Shown in pieces: positions 44,037 to 53,757 of a stretch of 64,000 nucleotides of DNA. Position 1 is the stretch's first letter, and each line of letters starts with the position of its first letter. The translations under genes and the position numbers were made by a program. Source of the DNA: Pseudalkalibacillus sp. SCS-8 (GTDB taxonomy: Bacteria; Bacillota; Bacilli; Bacillales; Fictibacillaceae); the NCBI RefSeq assembly GCF_040126055.1, contig NZ_CP143541.1, positions 682,001 to 746,000 on the forward strand. The letters are read 5' to 3'. A model generated the notes under the pieces. It did not search any database. It saw only the letters and a program-made list of their open reading frames with translations, and had not been told where the DNA came from.

Positions 44037-44460
44037 GAAAGATTGGTGGGTTACAGTTCTAATTTGGGGATTAGTAGGAATCAGTTTACTAGACATATCA
44101 TTAGGTTTAGGCTGGGGAGTCATGATGGTGCCGTTTTTAGGAGACTTTTATTTCTTCCGACTGGTCGTACTTGCCCTTTTCAGCAGTCTTCTCTTGTGGA
44201 TTTGGTTCAGGACAGGTTACCGGATTGAAAAAACTACATTAACAATCTTTTACGGACCTTTTAGAAAGTCTCTTGAATTAGAAGACTTGAATTCTGTGAA
44301 AGAGGTGAAAGACCCGTTTGTCGCTCCAGCCCTTTCCATCCATCGGTTGGAGTTGAATTATGGTACCCATCATACCGTAAGAATTTCGCCAGTGGATCAA
44401 GATGAGTTTATTACATACTTACAATTAAATTCTAAGATAAACAGAAAGAGTGGAGGATAA
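44020..44460 (+). CDS. PH-like (bacterial pleckstrin) membrane protein
   Basis: A 146-residue protein with two membrane helices (about residues 10-65) and a C-terminal beta-rich region resembling the PH-like domain of YyaB-type proteins (YRIEKTTLTIFYGPF). TTG 44020 is 8 bases after AAGGAGG; the ATG at 44014 is only 2 bases away and less likely. Role unknown. Confidence 0.68.
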   Translation: MYFPSRKDWWVTVLIWGLVGISLLDISLGLGWGVMMVPFLGDFYFFRLVVLALFSSLLLWIWFRTGYRIEKTTLTIFYGPFRKSLELEDLNSVKEVKDPFVAPALSIHRLELNYGTHHTVRISPVDQDEFITYLQLNSKINRKSGG

Positions 44461-44463
44461 CGA

Positions 44464-44979
44464 TTGGTTATACCTTATACGATAAGATCAGCCCAACAAT
44501 CAGATGCGAAATGCTTGGCTGAGGTAAGGATGCAAATTGATGGCGAAACCGAAAATTTAGATCGGGAAAAAGGGGAGGCCTACCTCGACGAATCTGGCTT
44601 CAAGGAGATTATTAAGATAGATACAGAGCGACGTACAAACCTATTCCTGGTAGCTGAAGTTAACGGTGAAATAGCAGGATTTGCAAGATGTGAAGGGTCT
44701 GAGCTGAAAAGGATGGCTCATAAAGTTGAGTTCGGAGTAGGTGTACGAAAAGAATATTGGGGATATGGAATTGGTAAAGCATTTTTAGAAGAAGTTGTAC
44801 AATGGGCAGATACCAACAACATCACGAAGATCTCATTGAAGGTATTAGAAACGAATGAAATAGCGATCGTACTTTATAAGAGGTATGGCTTTGAAGTTGA
44901 AGGGCTTTTAAGAAAGGACAAAAGGCTTTCAGACGGGCGTTACTACAATACGATCGTGATGGGCCGAATAAAAGAATAA
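44464..44979 (+). CDS. GNAT N-acetyltransferase
   Basis: A 171-residue acetyltransferase; acetyl-CoA signature GVRKEYWGYGIGKAFLEE and C-terminal EIAIVLYKRYGFEVEG, RYYNTIVMG. TTG 44464 is 7 bases after GTGGAGG and 3 bases past the preceding stop, so it is co-translated with the PH-like protein. Substrate unknown. Confidence 0.82.
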   Translation: MVIPYTIRSAQQSDAKCLAEVRMQIDGETENLDREKGEAYLDESGFKEIIKIDTERRTNLFLVAEVNGEIAGFARCEGSELKRMAHKVEFGVGVRKEYWGYGIGKAFLEEVVQWADTNNITKISLKVLETNEIAIVLYKRYGFEVEGLLRKDKRLSDGRYYNTIVMGRIKE

Positions 44980-44992
44980 TCAAAACCCATGT

Positions 44993-45027
44993 GGCGCACT
45001 CTATGTATTTTTAAGGGTGCGCTTTTT
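44993..45027 (+). terminator. Weak terminator
   Basis: GGCGCAC and GTGCGC around a long loop, with a T run; less stable than the others. Confidence 0.45.
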
Positions 45028-45052
45028 ACATTTAAAAAGATATGATTTGTGA

Positions 45053-45081
45053 TTGCTTAAAGTTACAAACTTTGGTAAAAT
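45053..45081 (+). promoter_or_regulatory. Sigma-A promoter of helD
   Basis: TTGCTT, 17 bases, TAAAAT; about 53 bases before the TTG start. Confidence 0.65.
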
Positions 45082-45133
45082 CAATATTCTGTCTTATTTT
45101 TCTGAAAATTAAACGATGAGGAGGTAACTGAAC

Positions 45134-47254
45134 TTGAAGAATGAGATTCAAAGTGCCTTTGAAGAGGAGAAGCAGCAACTCAAAAAAATCGCTGCGGAAA
45201 TTGAAGGTCAGCTGGAAAGGTTAGAAAAAATTCCTCGCTACTATGGGGACGATATTACGGAACAAGCGATTGATGATAGCAGGGAACAAACACGGAGCAA
45301 TTTGAGGATTGCAAAGGATGAGCCATTTTTTGGGCGATTGGACTTTCATGAAGACGGTAAGGGGTCACCTGATGAACTTTATATCGGTAAAGTCGGTATC
45401 TCCAAGGACTTGACCAATGATGTGATGGTGATTGACTGGCGTGCACCTGTTGCAAGCTTATTTTATTCTTACAGTGGTGGTGAAGAAGACATTTATTATG
45501 CTTCCCCTGATGGTATAGTCGAGGGCGATATTCATCTGAAACGGAATGTGGTCATCAGGAATCAAAAGCTCCAACGGGTTGTGGATACGTATGTGAAGGG
45601 AAGCGATGAAACTGCGGGTACCGACGAATTTCTTCTCTACAGGCTCGGTGATAAGAAAGACAATCGGTTAAGGGATATCGTCTCGACAATCCAAGCGGAG
45701 CAGAACCACATCATTCGTGCAGAAAAAAATAGGCCGCTCATCATCCAAGGTGTTGCGGGGTCAGGGAAAACGACTGTCGCCCTCCACCGACTGGCCTATC
45801 TCCTTTATCACTATCGTGATCAATTGAGTGCGAGTCAAATGGTTATTTTTGCGCCGAATCGGATGTTTTTGGATTATATCTCAAATGTTCTGCCAGAACT
45901 GGGAGTCGGCGGCATCCAACAGACAACGTTCACGGAATGGGCGAAAGAAATCCTTGGTACAAAGATGACCGTTCTGGAAGAAGATCATGACTTGGATGCT
46001 TATTTCTCTAATGGACCTGAAGGGATCAATGGTGAGCTAGAACCTGGAAAAATAAAAGGTGCTCTAGCTTATAAAGATGCGATAGATGAGGCGATCCAGC
46101 GCTTTGAGAATGATGTTGTTCCAAATCAGGACCTTATTTTGTGGGAGGATTGTAAGTTAAGTGCAGCTTCAATTAGAAGCTGGGATAAGGGACAGATGCA
46201 TTTTCCGATCTCCGTCCGACGAAACCGGATGATGAAGAAGTTGAAAAAATGGGTGAAGGAACGGGTTGATGAAACGTTACCCCATGAGCGGAAGAATCGG
46301 AAAAAACAAGCCGATCAGAAGCTGAAGCAGTTTATGAAGGCCTGGCCTGATCATAATGCGTCCACCTTTTATAAAGAATTGTTCCGGAAGACGGAAATTC
46401 CAAAGTTTGCAGAGGGAATTCAGGAATATCTGCCTGATGATGTGGTTTCTGATACAAGAAAATTCTTGAGCAAAAAGAAGGTGAGAGCGGAAGATTTACC
46501 GGCATTGTTGTGGATCCATCAGAGGCTTGTAGGAAAGGATAAGCACTTCACCTATCAGCATATTGTCATCGATGAAGCCCAGGATTTCTCACCATTCCAT
46601 ATTGCTGTGTTGAAATCAAATGCACTGGAGGACTCCTTTACGATCTTAGGCGATATCTCCCAAGGGATCCATTCCTATAAAGGAATCGACAGCTGGGAGG
46701 AATTCGAAAACGTGTTTGAAGAGCGGAAAAGCAAGTACGTCCAGTTGGAGAAAAGCTATCGATCCACGTATGAAATCATTGAATATGCGAACCGGATCCT
46801 TGAAACGATGAAGCACACAGGCGGTCTTGCAAAGCCTGTTTTCAGAAGTGGAGAGCCAGTAAAGGAAGTCAGCTACAGCGGACAGGACCGCATAGAAAAG
46901 ATCGTGAATGTGTTAGAGAAAGTGATGGATTCAGAGTTTGAGAGTGTCGCTCTAGTCGGAAGGACAGCGGAGGATTGCAGAAGACTTCATGACGAATTAG
47001 TCAAAAGAGGAATTGACGCCAAGCTTATAACAGCGGATCAATCCGAGTACGAAGGCGGATTATCCGTCATTCCTGTGTATCTGACGAAGGGTCTTGAATT
47101 CGATGCGGTATTGATGATTGATGCAGATCCAACCCGTTACCGGTTGAACGATCACGATGCCAAACTCATGTATGTCGGATGCACACGTGCCCTTCACCAG
47201 CTATGGGTCATGTATGAAGATACGCTAACCCCGCTTGTTCATAAAGCTGAATAA
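45134..47254 (+). CDS. helD: RNA polymerase recycling motor HelD (UvrD/Rep-type ATPase)
   Basis: A 706-residue SF1 helicase-like ATPase that binds RNA polymerase and removes it from DNA. N-terminal antiparallel coiled coil (about 1-60) inserts into the secondary channel; Walker A QGVAGSGKTT (about 210-219), Walker B VIDEAQDF, then GDISQGIHSYKG and the C-terminal YVGCTRALHQL. TTG start at 45134, 8 bases after GGAGGT. Some HelD proteins give rifampicin tolerance by releasing the drug. Confidence 0.88.
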   Translation: MKNEIQSAFEEEKQQLKKIAAEIEGQLERLEKIPRYYGDDITEQAIDDSREQTRSNLRIAKDEPFFGRLDFHEDGKGSPDELYIGKVGISKDLTNDVMVIDWRAPVASLFYSYSGGEEDIYYASPDGIVEGDIHLKRNVVIRNQKLQRVVDTYVKGSDETAGTDEFLLYRLGDKKDNRLRDIVSTIQAEQNHIIRAEKNRPLIIQGVAGSGKTTVALHRLAYLLYHYRDQLSASQMVIFAPNRMFLDYISNVLPELGVGGIQQTTFTEWAKEILGTKMTVLEEDHDLDAYFSNGPEGINGELEPGKIKGALAYKDAIDEAIQRFENDVVPNQDLILWEDCKLSAASIRSWDKGQMHFPISVRRNRMMKKLKKWVKERVDETLPHERKNRKKQADQKLKQFMKAWPDHNASTFYKELFRKTEIPKFAEGIQEYLPDDVVSDTRKFLSKKKVRAEDLPALLWIHQRLVGKDKHFTYQHIVIDEAQDFSPFHIAVLKSNALEDSFTILGDISQGIHSYKGIDSWEEFENVFEERKSKYVQLEKSYRSTYEIIEYANRILETMKHTGGLAKPVFRSGEPVKEVSYSGQDRIEKIVNVLEKVMDSEFESVALVGRTAEDCRRLHDELVKRGIDAKLITADQSEYEGGLSVIPVYLTKGLEFDAVLMIDADPTRYRLNDHDAKLMYVGCTRALHQLWVMYEDTLTPLVHKAE

Positions 47255-47265
47255 TCATAAAACAA

Positions 47266-47327
47266 AAGTGTCAGACACTTTCCAGAACCCGCTCGGGATG
47301 AGGGGGATTGGAAAGTGCCTGACACTT
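47266..47327. repeat. Palindromic box repeat, locus 2 (two boxes, 47 bp apart)
   Basis: GTGTCAGACAC (47268) and GTGCCTGACAC (47315), spaced 47 bp centre to centre, and inverted overall: AAGTGTCAGACACTTTCC pairs with the opposite end. It probably also serves as terminator between the convergent helD and permease genes. Confidence 0.85.
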
Positions 47328-47329
47328 CT

Positions 47330-48154
47330 TCATTTTCCACCAGTGAAGGAGATTCCTTTAATGAAGAATCTGTTGAAGAACATGTAGATCACCAGCACCG
47401 GGAGTGTAAAGACCATTGAAGCGGCCATGATGTAATTCCAATAGCTGATAAACTGTCCTTTAAAAGAATTCAATCCCAGTGGAAGAGTGAACATCTCAGG
47501 ACTAGAAAGAATGATTAATGGACGCATGAAATCATTCCATAACGCCATGAAAACAAAGATCGCTTGAGCAGCTAATGCTGGTTTGGCGAGCGGTAGTACG
47601 ATTCTGAAGAAAATACCGAAACGGCTTAAACCATCGAGCGCGGCAGATTCTTCGAGCTCTTTTGGAAAGTTGATGAAGAATTGTCTCATCATGAATATAA
47701 ACGTTGCATTCACCATCGCAGGTATGATCATGCCATGATACGTATCGAGCCACCCTAGGGATTTCAAAATCAAATAATTTGGTATCATTGTCACTTGCAT
47801 CGGGATCATCAAGACGGCCAGAATGATCAAGAAAAGACTTTTTCTCCCTGGAAAACGGAGACGGGCGAGAGCGTAACCAGCCATCGAATTGAATAACAGG
47901 TTCAAAGCTGTTCCAATTACGCCTATGATGACACTGTTTAGCAACCACCTCGGAAAGAGTTCTTGATTGACGAAGATTTCCTTATAATTATTGAGCGTAA
48001 AGTTTTCCGGTATAAAAGATATTGTCCCTCTTACAATTTCTTCTAACGTTTTGAAGGAGGAGGACAAAGCCCATAAAAAGGGTACCAAGGTTATGACCGC
48101 ATAAATACAGAGCACGACATACAGCAAAGTTTTCTTAAAATTGAAGGAGCGCAA
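47330..48154 (-). CDS. Carbohydrate ABC permease, MalG type (cluster 1)
   Basis: A 274-residue membrane permease with about six helices and the EAA loop EESAALDGLSRFGIFFRIVLPLAKP. It is the second permease of an importer whose partner is at 48168 and binding protein at 49129. No ATPase gene is present, so a shared MsmX-type ATPase is expected. Last gene of a minus-strand operon. Confidence 0.88.
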   Translation of the reverse strand: MRSFNFKKTLLYVVLCIYAVITLVPFLWALSSSFKTLEEIVRGTISFIPENFTLNNYKEIFVNQELFPRWLLNSVIIGVIGTALNLLFNSMAGYALARLRFPGRKSLFLIILAVLMIPMQVTMIPNYLILKSLGWLDTYHGMIIPAMVNATFIFMMRQFFINFPKELEESAALDGLSRFGIFFRIVLPLAKPALAAQAIFVFMALWNDFMRPLIILSSPEMFTLPLGLNSFKGQFISYWNYIMAASMVFTLPVLVIYMFFNRFFIKGISFTGGK

Positions 48155-48167
48155 GTAAAATCACCAC

Positions 48168-49073
48168 CTAATAAAGAGATTCTTCTTTATCGAATTTCCG
48201 CTGTATAATAGTAGCGACGAAAATGACGATTGCAAGAGCGATGGCTAATGCAGCGGCATATCCCATCGTACCTAAAGATTTGAATGCATATTGGTAAATC
48301 AATAGCACGACTGTAAGTGTGGAGTTGTTCGGTCCACCATCGCCTCCAGAGAAGATGTAAGATTGGTCAAATAATTGGAAGGTACCGATGATTCCCATGA
48401 TCACGACAAACGAAGTGACTGGTTTCAAATAGGGAACGGTAATGAACCAGAATTTTTGAATCGCATTCGCCCCATCAAGTTCAGCAGCCTCGTAGAGTGA
48501 TTCAGGAATATCCTGAAGGGCTGCTAAATAGATGACCATGAAAAAGGGAGCAGTAGCCCAAATGTTCATAATCATGATTGCTTTCAAGGCAATGGCCGGA
48601 TCCCCAATCCAATTGTAAGTCGGAAGTCCTACAATCTTCAGAAGTTGATTGATCAGTCCATTTTGGTTATACATCCACATGAAGATCAATGTAAGGACAG
48701 CGGATGATGTTAAGGTCGGCAAGAAATAGACGATACGGAAAAATTTTTGTCCCTTCAATCCAGCATTCAACGTTGCTGCTAGAACCAGGGCGAGGATTGT
48801 TTGAGATGGCACAACAATGGCCACATAGAAAATCGTATTCTTTAGTGAAACTTGTGCACGATAATCAGAAAAAATTTCTTTGAAGTTCTCGAGACCTACG
48901 AATTCATAGCTTGTTCCACCTAATAGTTGAACATCGTTAAACGAGAGGTAGATGGCATAGAGAATGGGTCCGATGACAAATAGGCCCAGAGTGAAAATGA
49001 CTGGAAACATGAAAGTATAACCTTGACCGGCTTCTCTCAACATCCTTTTGCTAAATTTCCGTGAATTCCTCAT
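48168..49073 (-). CDS. Carbohydrate ABC permease, MalF type (cluster 1)
   Basis: A 301-residue permease, about six helices, EAA loop EAAELDGANAIQKFWFITVPYLKP. GGAGGGG precedes the start. With the partner at 47330 it forms the membrane channel for an oligosaccharide bound by the lipoprotein encoded at 49129. Confidence 0.88.
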   Translation of the reverse strand: MRNSRKFSKRMLREAGQGYTFMFPVIFTLGLFVIGPILYAIYLSFNDVQLLGGTSYEFVGLENFKEIFSDYRAQVSLKNTIFYVAIVVPSQTILALVLAATLNAGLKGQKFFRIVYFLPTLTSSAVLTLIFMWMYNQNGLINQLLKIVGLPTYNWIGDPAIALKAIMIMNIWATAPFFMVIYLAALQDIPESLYEAAELDGANAIQKFWFITVPYLKPVTSFVVIMGIIGTFQLFDQSYIFSGGDGGPNNSTLTVVLLIYQYAFKSLGTMGYAAALAIALAIVIFVATIIQRKFDKEESLY

Positions 49074-49128
49074 TCAAAAGTCCCCTCCAAATTGCTTTAA
49101 AAGAATAAAGGGAGCGAAATCGCTCACC

Positions 49129-50382
49129 TTAATTCTTTTTTATTTCTTTGTTCGCCTGTTTTTGTGCATCTTTTAATGCTTCATCCAATGGGCGCTCTCC
49201 TAAATAAGCTGAAATGAACTGGTTGTTGAAATTGTTCGTGATGATTGGCAGGTTAGGGCTGTCTTGCCAAACTGTCGCATAAGGAGCACCAGCAACCAGT
49301 GCAGAACGAAGAGGGTCCTCATCATAGCCAAGTTTTTCAGCGACGGATTTACGTGTAGGGAGTGCAAATCCTTTGCTTGTCCAAGTTTCCATACCTTCCT
49401 TACCTGTCAAATAGGAAATCAATTCCCAGGCAGCTTCTTTATGTTCAGATTGCTTGTTCATCACATATGCCACTGTGTAAGCCATCGTGGATTGCTTTCC
49501 GTTGATTTGGGGGACTTCTGCTGTGCCATACTCCAATTCAGGGAAGGTATCCTCTAAATAAGGAATCGCCCAGTTCCCTTCAATGACCATAGCCGCTTTT
49601 CCTTGACCGAACATTTCTCCTCCCCAAGAAGCGCCCACTTCTGAAGGTTCAGCTAACGTTTTATCTTCCAAGTGCTGGTCGACAATTGGTTGAAGGGCAT
49701 CGATGACCGGTTCAGTTGCAAAATTGGCTTTCCCTTCCTTCACGACATCTCCGCCATCTGATTCTGCGATATATTGGAGACGTGCAAGCTCAGGCGCTAC
49801 TCCAAATCCAAAGCGATCTGTTCCATCCGTTAATTGCTTAGAAACCTGGCGTAATTCTTCCCATGTTTTTGGAGGTTCGGAGATCCCAGCTTCTTCAAAC
49901 ATTTTTTTGTTATAAAAGAGAGCGAGGGTAGAGTAGTCCTTTGGAAAACCGTAATACGTCTCGTCCTTCTTAAAGGCTTCCAGCATCGGTTTTTCAAAAT
50001 CCTCTATATCAAACTCATCCGTAACATACTCGTTAAGTGGTTCGAGCACTCCAGTTTTGATTAGACCTGGAGCTTCAAATGCGTCTAGATAAAACACATC
50101 GGCCGCTTCGCCACCGATTAAACGTGTTTTCATTACATCCATGTATTGATCCGAAATGATGTCCAGTTTGACATCAATATTCGGATGCTTTTCTTCAAAG
50201 TCATCAAGAGTCTGCTGGAGAAGTTTTTTCTCGGAAGGATTTCCGCCCCAGCCGCTAAGTGTGATTTCAACTTTCTCTCCATCATCACTGCTGTTTTTAT
50301 CGTTACTGCTGCAACCTACTAACACACTGCTGAATACAATTGCGGTGATACTTAATGTACTGACCCACTTTTTTGCTTTCAT
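49129..50382 (-). CDS. Carbohydrate-binding lipoprotein (cluster 1)
   Basis: A 417-residue extracellular solute-binding protein type 1: lipobox (about VGCSS, Cys24) and the usual fold with ELTLSGWGGNPSEKK-like first strand region and MVIEGNWAIPYLED. It should capture an oligosaccharide, possibly an isomaltose- or glucan-type sugar given the glucosidase gene upstream. AAAGGGG before the start. Confidence 0.88.
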   Translation of the reverse strand: MKAKKWVSTLSITAIVFSSVLVGCSSNDKNSSDDGEKVEITLSGWGGNPSEKKLLQQTLDDFEEKHPNIDVKLDIISDQYMDVMKTRLIGGEAADVFYLDAFEAPGLIKTGVLEPLNEYVTDEFDIEDFEKPMLEAFKKDETYYGFPKDYSTLALFYNKKMFEEAGISEPPKTWEELRQVSKQLTDGTDRFGFGVAPELARLQYIAESDGGDVVKEGKANFATEPVIDALQPIVDQHLEDKTLAEPSEVGASWGGEMFGQGKAAMVIEGNWAIPYLEDTFPELEYGTAEVPQINGKQSTMAYTVAYVMNKQSEHKEAAWELISYLTGKEGMETWTSKGFALPTRKSVAEKLGYDEDPLRSALVAGAPYATVWQDSPNLPIITNNFNNQFISAYLGERPLDEALKDAQKQANKEIKKN

Positions 50383-50411
50383 TATGATTTACCCCTTTCA
50401 AATTTTTGAAT

Positions 50412-52508
50412 TCAGTTATTGATGATGATCTCCAGACCGGTTGTATTTTGTAGAATGTGGACATTGTTTTTGCCTTCAGCTTTCTCAGCCCTTAATGAAA
50501 GAACACCTCCTGCTATCGATAAGTCTTCAATCAATATGGAATTCAATGAATCTGGTAAAGCTACATTAAGACTGATATGGCCGCTCAGGCTATCCGGGAA
50601 TAGGCCAAGCATAGATTGGATGAACGTTAGTGGTGTCCCAGCAGCCCAAGCTTGTGGTGAGCAAGCGACAGGATACTTGATCGGCTTGCCGCGCCCATTG
50701 TCATAGCCACAAAATAGTTCTGGTAAACGATGATATTCAAATGATCTTGAAGCATCCATCAGACCTTCGATGACCTTATTGAACGGGTCTATATTTTTGG
50801 TTTTGCTCATACCTAAAATGACTAAGCTATTATCATGTGGCCAAACACTGCCATCATGGTAGCTCATCGGATTATAGGCTGCTTCGCCTTCTCCCATGGT
50901 ACGGATGCCGTAACCACTAAACATCGAAGGGGAGACGAGCTTTTCGCTGACGAGATGAGCTTTATCAGTATCCAGGATACCTGTTAACAAGAGGTGCCCT
51001 GGATTGGATGTTATGGTACCGACTTGTTTTTTATCTTTATCTAAGGCGATGGCGAAAAATTGGACATCCTCCATCCAAAACGCACGGTTGAAGTTCTCTT
51101 TGAGCAAAGCTGCTTCTTTTTCTAATCGGTTTGCTGTTTCTTCATCATTTTGATAACGGAATAGTCTAGCAATCTCGGTCTTTGCTTGATAAACATAGCC
51201 CTGCACTTCAGCCAATGCGATCGGCGATTGTGCAAAAGTTCCGTCTCGATGGACAACGGAATCTGCAGAATCTTTCCACCCTTGATTGGCGATCCCTTTT
51301 GAAGATTCTTGGTGATATTCCACGAATCCGTCCCCGTCCCGATCACCGTACTCATCAATCCATGTTAATGCCGCTTTCACATTCGGAAGTAATTCCTTGA
51401 AGGTATCGATGTCCTTCGTCCATTTCACATAATCTGCAAGTAATACAAGAAAGAGTGGTGTCGAGTCAATGGATCCATAATAAGGTGTGAATGGAACCTG
51501 ATTCGTATTAGCGAGCTCACCTTTCCGTAATTCATGCATGATCTTACCCGGTTGCTCATCACGCCATTGATCATGATTTTCACCTTGGAAAGCTGCCATG
51601 GTCTTTAGAGTTCCTTTAGCCACCTTAGGTTCATAAGGCAACATTTGAAGAGCTGTAATTAAACTATCCCGACCGAAAGGAACTCCAAACCATGGTAAGC
51701 CGGCAACAGGGAATGACCCATATCCGATATCGTTCAATAAAACTCTTAAATCTTTCAAACTACGGTCTAGTAGATTTTGAAGTTCACTATTGTCAGTAGT
51801 CACTTTAGTCGTCGATTCGTCCCACGATTGGTACGAAGACTCTAGTTGGCTCAATGCTTGTTCAGGATTAATTGGCTGAACGTTTTCATTTCCAGTAATC
51901 GGGCAAACCGTTAACTGGATCGATTCACTTTCACTATGGGAGAGTGTGAAATCAAAATGGATATCTCCAGCTTGGTGCACTTTAGATGGTTTTTTGTCCC
52001 ACATGACTTTCGTCTTTCTCTTTATGGAATCGGCTCCTTCATACGCGATTGATAAGGAGTGGTCGTCTGCCATGTATTCTGAGATACTGCCGACTTCTCC
52101 ATGCTGGAAGCCCCGAACGATGAACATATCCTTGAAATCAGCATCCATATGTAAGCTTAATTGGAAGGTGACAGTCTGTGGATTATAATTTTTCACCACG
52201 ATGTTCTCATAAAGCACACCATCAAAAATAAAGCGTTTACGCATAATCTCAATGGACTCTCTCCATAATTCGACCTCTCCATCATTTTCGATATGAGGAT
52301 TGGTTAGGAGTAGAGTTGAAACGTAGTTCTCATTGGCATCGGAAGAGAGGAGAATGGGATCCATGCCATTGATTTTCATTGAATATTGACTTAAGAAACG
52401 TGTGTCTTTCGTATATAACCCTAGACCATAAGGGTGGTCTGTGGGGATGTTTCCGCTTTCATTTGTTAGTAGAAATAAATCGTTTTCTTTAATCACGCGA
52501 TAATCCAT
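50412..52508 (-). CDS. Glycogen-debranching-type glucosidase (amylo-alpha-1,6-glucosidase-like)
   Basis: A 698-residue cytoplasmic enzyme: N-terminal beta domain typical of glycogen-debranching N-terminal domains (about 1-215) and a C-terminal (alpha/alpha)6 barrel (about 240-690) with PWFGVPFGRDSLITAL and SYHDGSVWPHDNSL. Such proteins are annotated amylo-alpha-1,6-glucosidase and act on alpha-linked oligosaccharides; true specificity is unknown. AGGAGG precedes the ATG. First structural gene of the operon and controlled from operators upstream. Confidence 0.82.
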   Translation of the reverse strand: MDYRVIKENDLFLLTNESGNIPTDHPYGLGLYTKDTRFLSQYSMKINGMDPILLSSDANENYVSTLLLTNPHIENDGEVELWRESIEIMRKRFIFDGVLYENIVVKNYNPQTVTFQLSLHMDADFKDMFIVRGFQHGEVGSISEYMADDHSLSIAYEGADSIKRKTKVMWDKKPSKVHQAGDIHFDFTLSHSESESIQLTVCPITGNENVQPINPEQALSQLESSYQSWDESTTKVTTDNSELQNLLDRSLKDLRVLLNDIGYGSFPVAGLPWFGVPFGRDSLITALQMLPYEPKVAKGTLKTMAAFQGENHDQWRDEQPGKIMHELRKGELANTNQVPFTPYYGSIDSTPLFLVLLADYVKWTKDIDTFKELLPNVKAALTWIDEYGDRDGDGFVEYHQESSKGIANQGWKDSADSVVHRDGTFAQSPIALAEVQGYVYQAKTEIARLFRYQNDEETANRLEKEAALLKENFNRAFWMEDVQFFAIALDKDKKQVGTITSNPGHLLLTGILDTDKAHLVSEKLVSPSMFSGYGIRTMGEGEAAYNPMSYHDGSVWPHDNSLVILGMSKTKNIDPFNKVIEGLMDASRSFEYHRLPELFCGYDNGRGKPIKYPVACSPQAWAAGTPLTFIQSMLGLFPDSLSGHISLNVALPDSLNSILIEDLSIAGGVLSLRAEKAEGKNNVHILQNTTGLEIIINN

Positions 52509-52559
52509 CTGTGACCTCCTGTTGTTGGTTAATCTTTACGGAAAGCTACTGTACCGAAA

Positions 52560-52573
52560 CCGAAACGTTTTGG
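52560..52573. promoter_or_regulatory. LacI-type operator O1
   Basis: CCGAAACGTTTTGG, a near-palindrome with central AACGTT, between the glucosidase gene and its LacI regulator gene. Confidence 0.8.
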
Positions 52574-52594
52574 AAGAAGTGTTCAAGAGATGTC

Positions 52595-52608
52595 CCGAAA
52601 CGTTTCGG
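52595..52608. promoter_or_regulatory. LacI-type operator O2
   Basis: CCGAAACGTTTCGG, a perfect 14-bp palindrome, 35 bp from O1; spaced on roughly the same helix face. Confidence 0.88.
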
Positions 52609-52620
52609 ATAACGTGGTAA

Positions 52621-52642
52621 ATAACAGGGATCCTCCTGTTAT
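52621..52642 (-). terminator. Weak terminator or stem at the lacI end
   Basis: ATAACAGG / CCTGTTAT stem overlapping the stop of the regulator gene, with only a short T run on the minus strand; it may give partial read-through into the glucosidase gene. Confidence 0.45.
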
Positions 52643-53658
52643 CGTGATGATGCGATATCAGTTGATTCCCTTTTGATAAGTTTAGTCGGTAATATGCGTT
52701 GTTGGGGCGATGATTGGCGATCCAGCATATCAACTAAAAGACTGGCCGCTTCATAGCCCATTTGGTAGATATCCTGAGATACCGTTGTCAGTGAAGGGGT
52801 TGCATAGTTGGCCAAGATGATATCATCATACCCAGCCACCGACAGGTCGGTGGGAACATTTAGTTCCAATTCTTTAGCAGCACGTAGTACACCTAAAGCC
52901 ATCAAGTCACTAGCACAGAAGATGGCGGTGATTTCAGGATACTTCTTCAACAGCTCAATGGTTTTCTCTTTGGCAATATCCTCGTCGAACTGCCCATTTA
53001 TGACCCATTCATCCTTGTAGGGTATGGATGCATTGTCTAATGCATTTTTATAGCCTGTTAATCGTTCTTGGCTGACAAAAGCTTGACCATGCCCGTTAAT
53101 CATAGCGATGTTTCGGTGTTTTAGTTGAATTAAGTGTTCAGTTGCGGATTTTGCACCATAACGATTATCAGTCGTAATAGAGCCTACACGATCATGTCGA
53201 ATCGGGATGTCAATCAGCACACATGGTATATCACTTTCCAACACTTCCTCTAGATAAGGATCGTCTGTCTTGATTCCCTGAAGAATGACCCCATCTACCT
53301 GACGTTCCCTGCAAAGCTGGGTGTATGTCTTCAGCTTCTGTTCGGCTGAGCTTGTACTGAATAAAACCAAGTCATAACCAGATTTGCTTGAGAAATCATT
53401 GATTCCACACAGGATTTCAAAAGTGAAGTTGTCCTTCGACCCTTGCCGATTCAACTCAGAGACGAGTAAACCGATTGTATGGGTGCGGTTCATTACTAAG
53501 CTTCTGGCGACACCATTTGGACTATAAGAAAGTTCATTTGCGATTTGTTTGATTTTTGCTCTTGTTTTTTCACTTACATCTGAATAACCATTTAAAGCCC
53601 TCGATACTGTAGTTACAGATACTCCGGCAGACTTTGCAATGTCTTTAATCGTCGCCAA
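52639..53658 (-). CDS. LacI family transcriptional repressor (cluster 1)
   Basis: A 339-residue LacI/GalR repressor: N-terminal HTH (ATIKDIAKSAGVSVTTVSRALNG) with hinge (YSPNGVARSL) and a periplasmic-binding-protein-like effector domain. TTG at 53658 is 8 bases after GGAGG, which the ORF's upstream TTG (53673) does not have. It should bind CCGAAACGTTTCGG sites (52560, 52595, and 53670 over its own promoter). An effector sugar is unknown. Confidence 0.9.
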   Translation of the reverse strand: MATIKDIAKSAGVSVTTVSRALNGYSDVSEKTRAKIKQIANELSYSPNGVARSLVMNRTHTIGLLVSELNRQGSKDNFTFEILCGINDFSSKSGYDLVLFSTSSAEQKLKTYTQLCRERQVDGVILQGIKTDDPYLEEVLESDIPCVLIDIPIRHDRVGSITTDNRYGAKSATEHLIQLKHRNIAMINGHGQAFVSQERLTGYKNALDNASIPYKDEWVINGQFDEDIAKEKTIELLKKYPEITAIFCASDLMALGVLRAAKELELNVPTDLSVAGYDDIILANYATPSLTTVSQDIYQMGYEAASLLVDMLDRQSSPQQRILPTKLIKRESTDIASSR

Positions 53659-53669
53659 TTGTAAAACCT

Positions 53670-53683
53670 CCAAAACGTTTCGG
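53670..53683. promoter_or_regulatory. LacI-type operator O3
   Basis: CCAAAACGTTTCGG, same half-sites as O1/O2, overlapping the ribosome site of the regulator gene; suggests autoregulation. Confidence 0.8.
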
Positions 53684-53713
53684 ATAATGCGTTAGTTAAA
53701 ACCATAACTGAAA

Positions 53714-53729
53714 ATGAAAACGATTACAA
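53714..53729. promoter_or_regulatory. CcpA cre box (cluster 1)
   Basis: ATGAAAACGATTACAA matches the cre consensus WTGNAARCGNWWWCAW at every defined position. It lies about 56 bases upstream of the cluster 1 regulator start. Confidence 0.85.
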
Positions 53730-53757
53730 TACATTTTTGAAATGCATTTCCTAAGGA

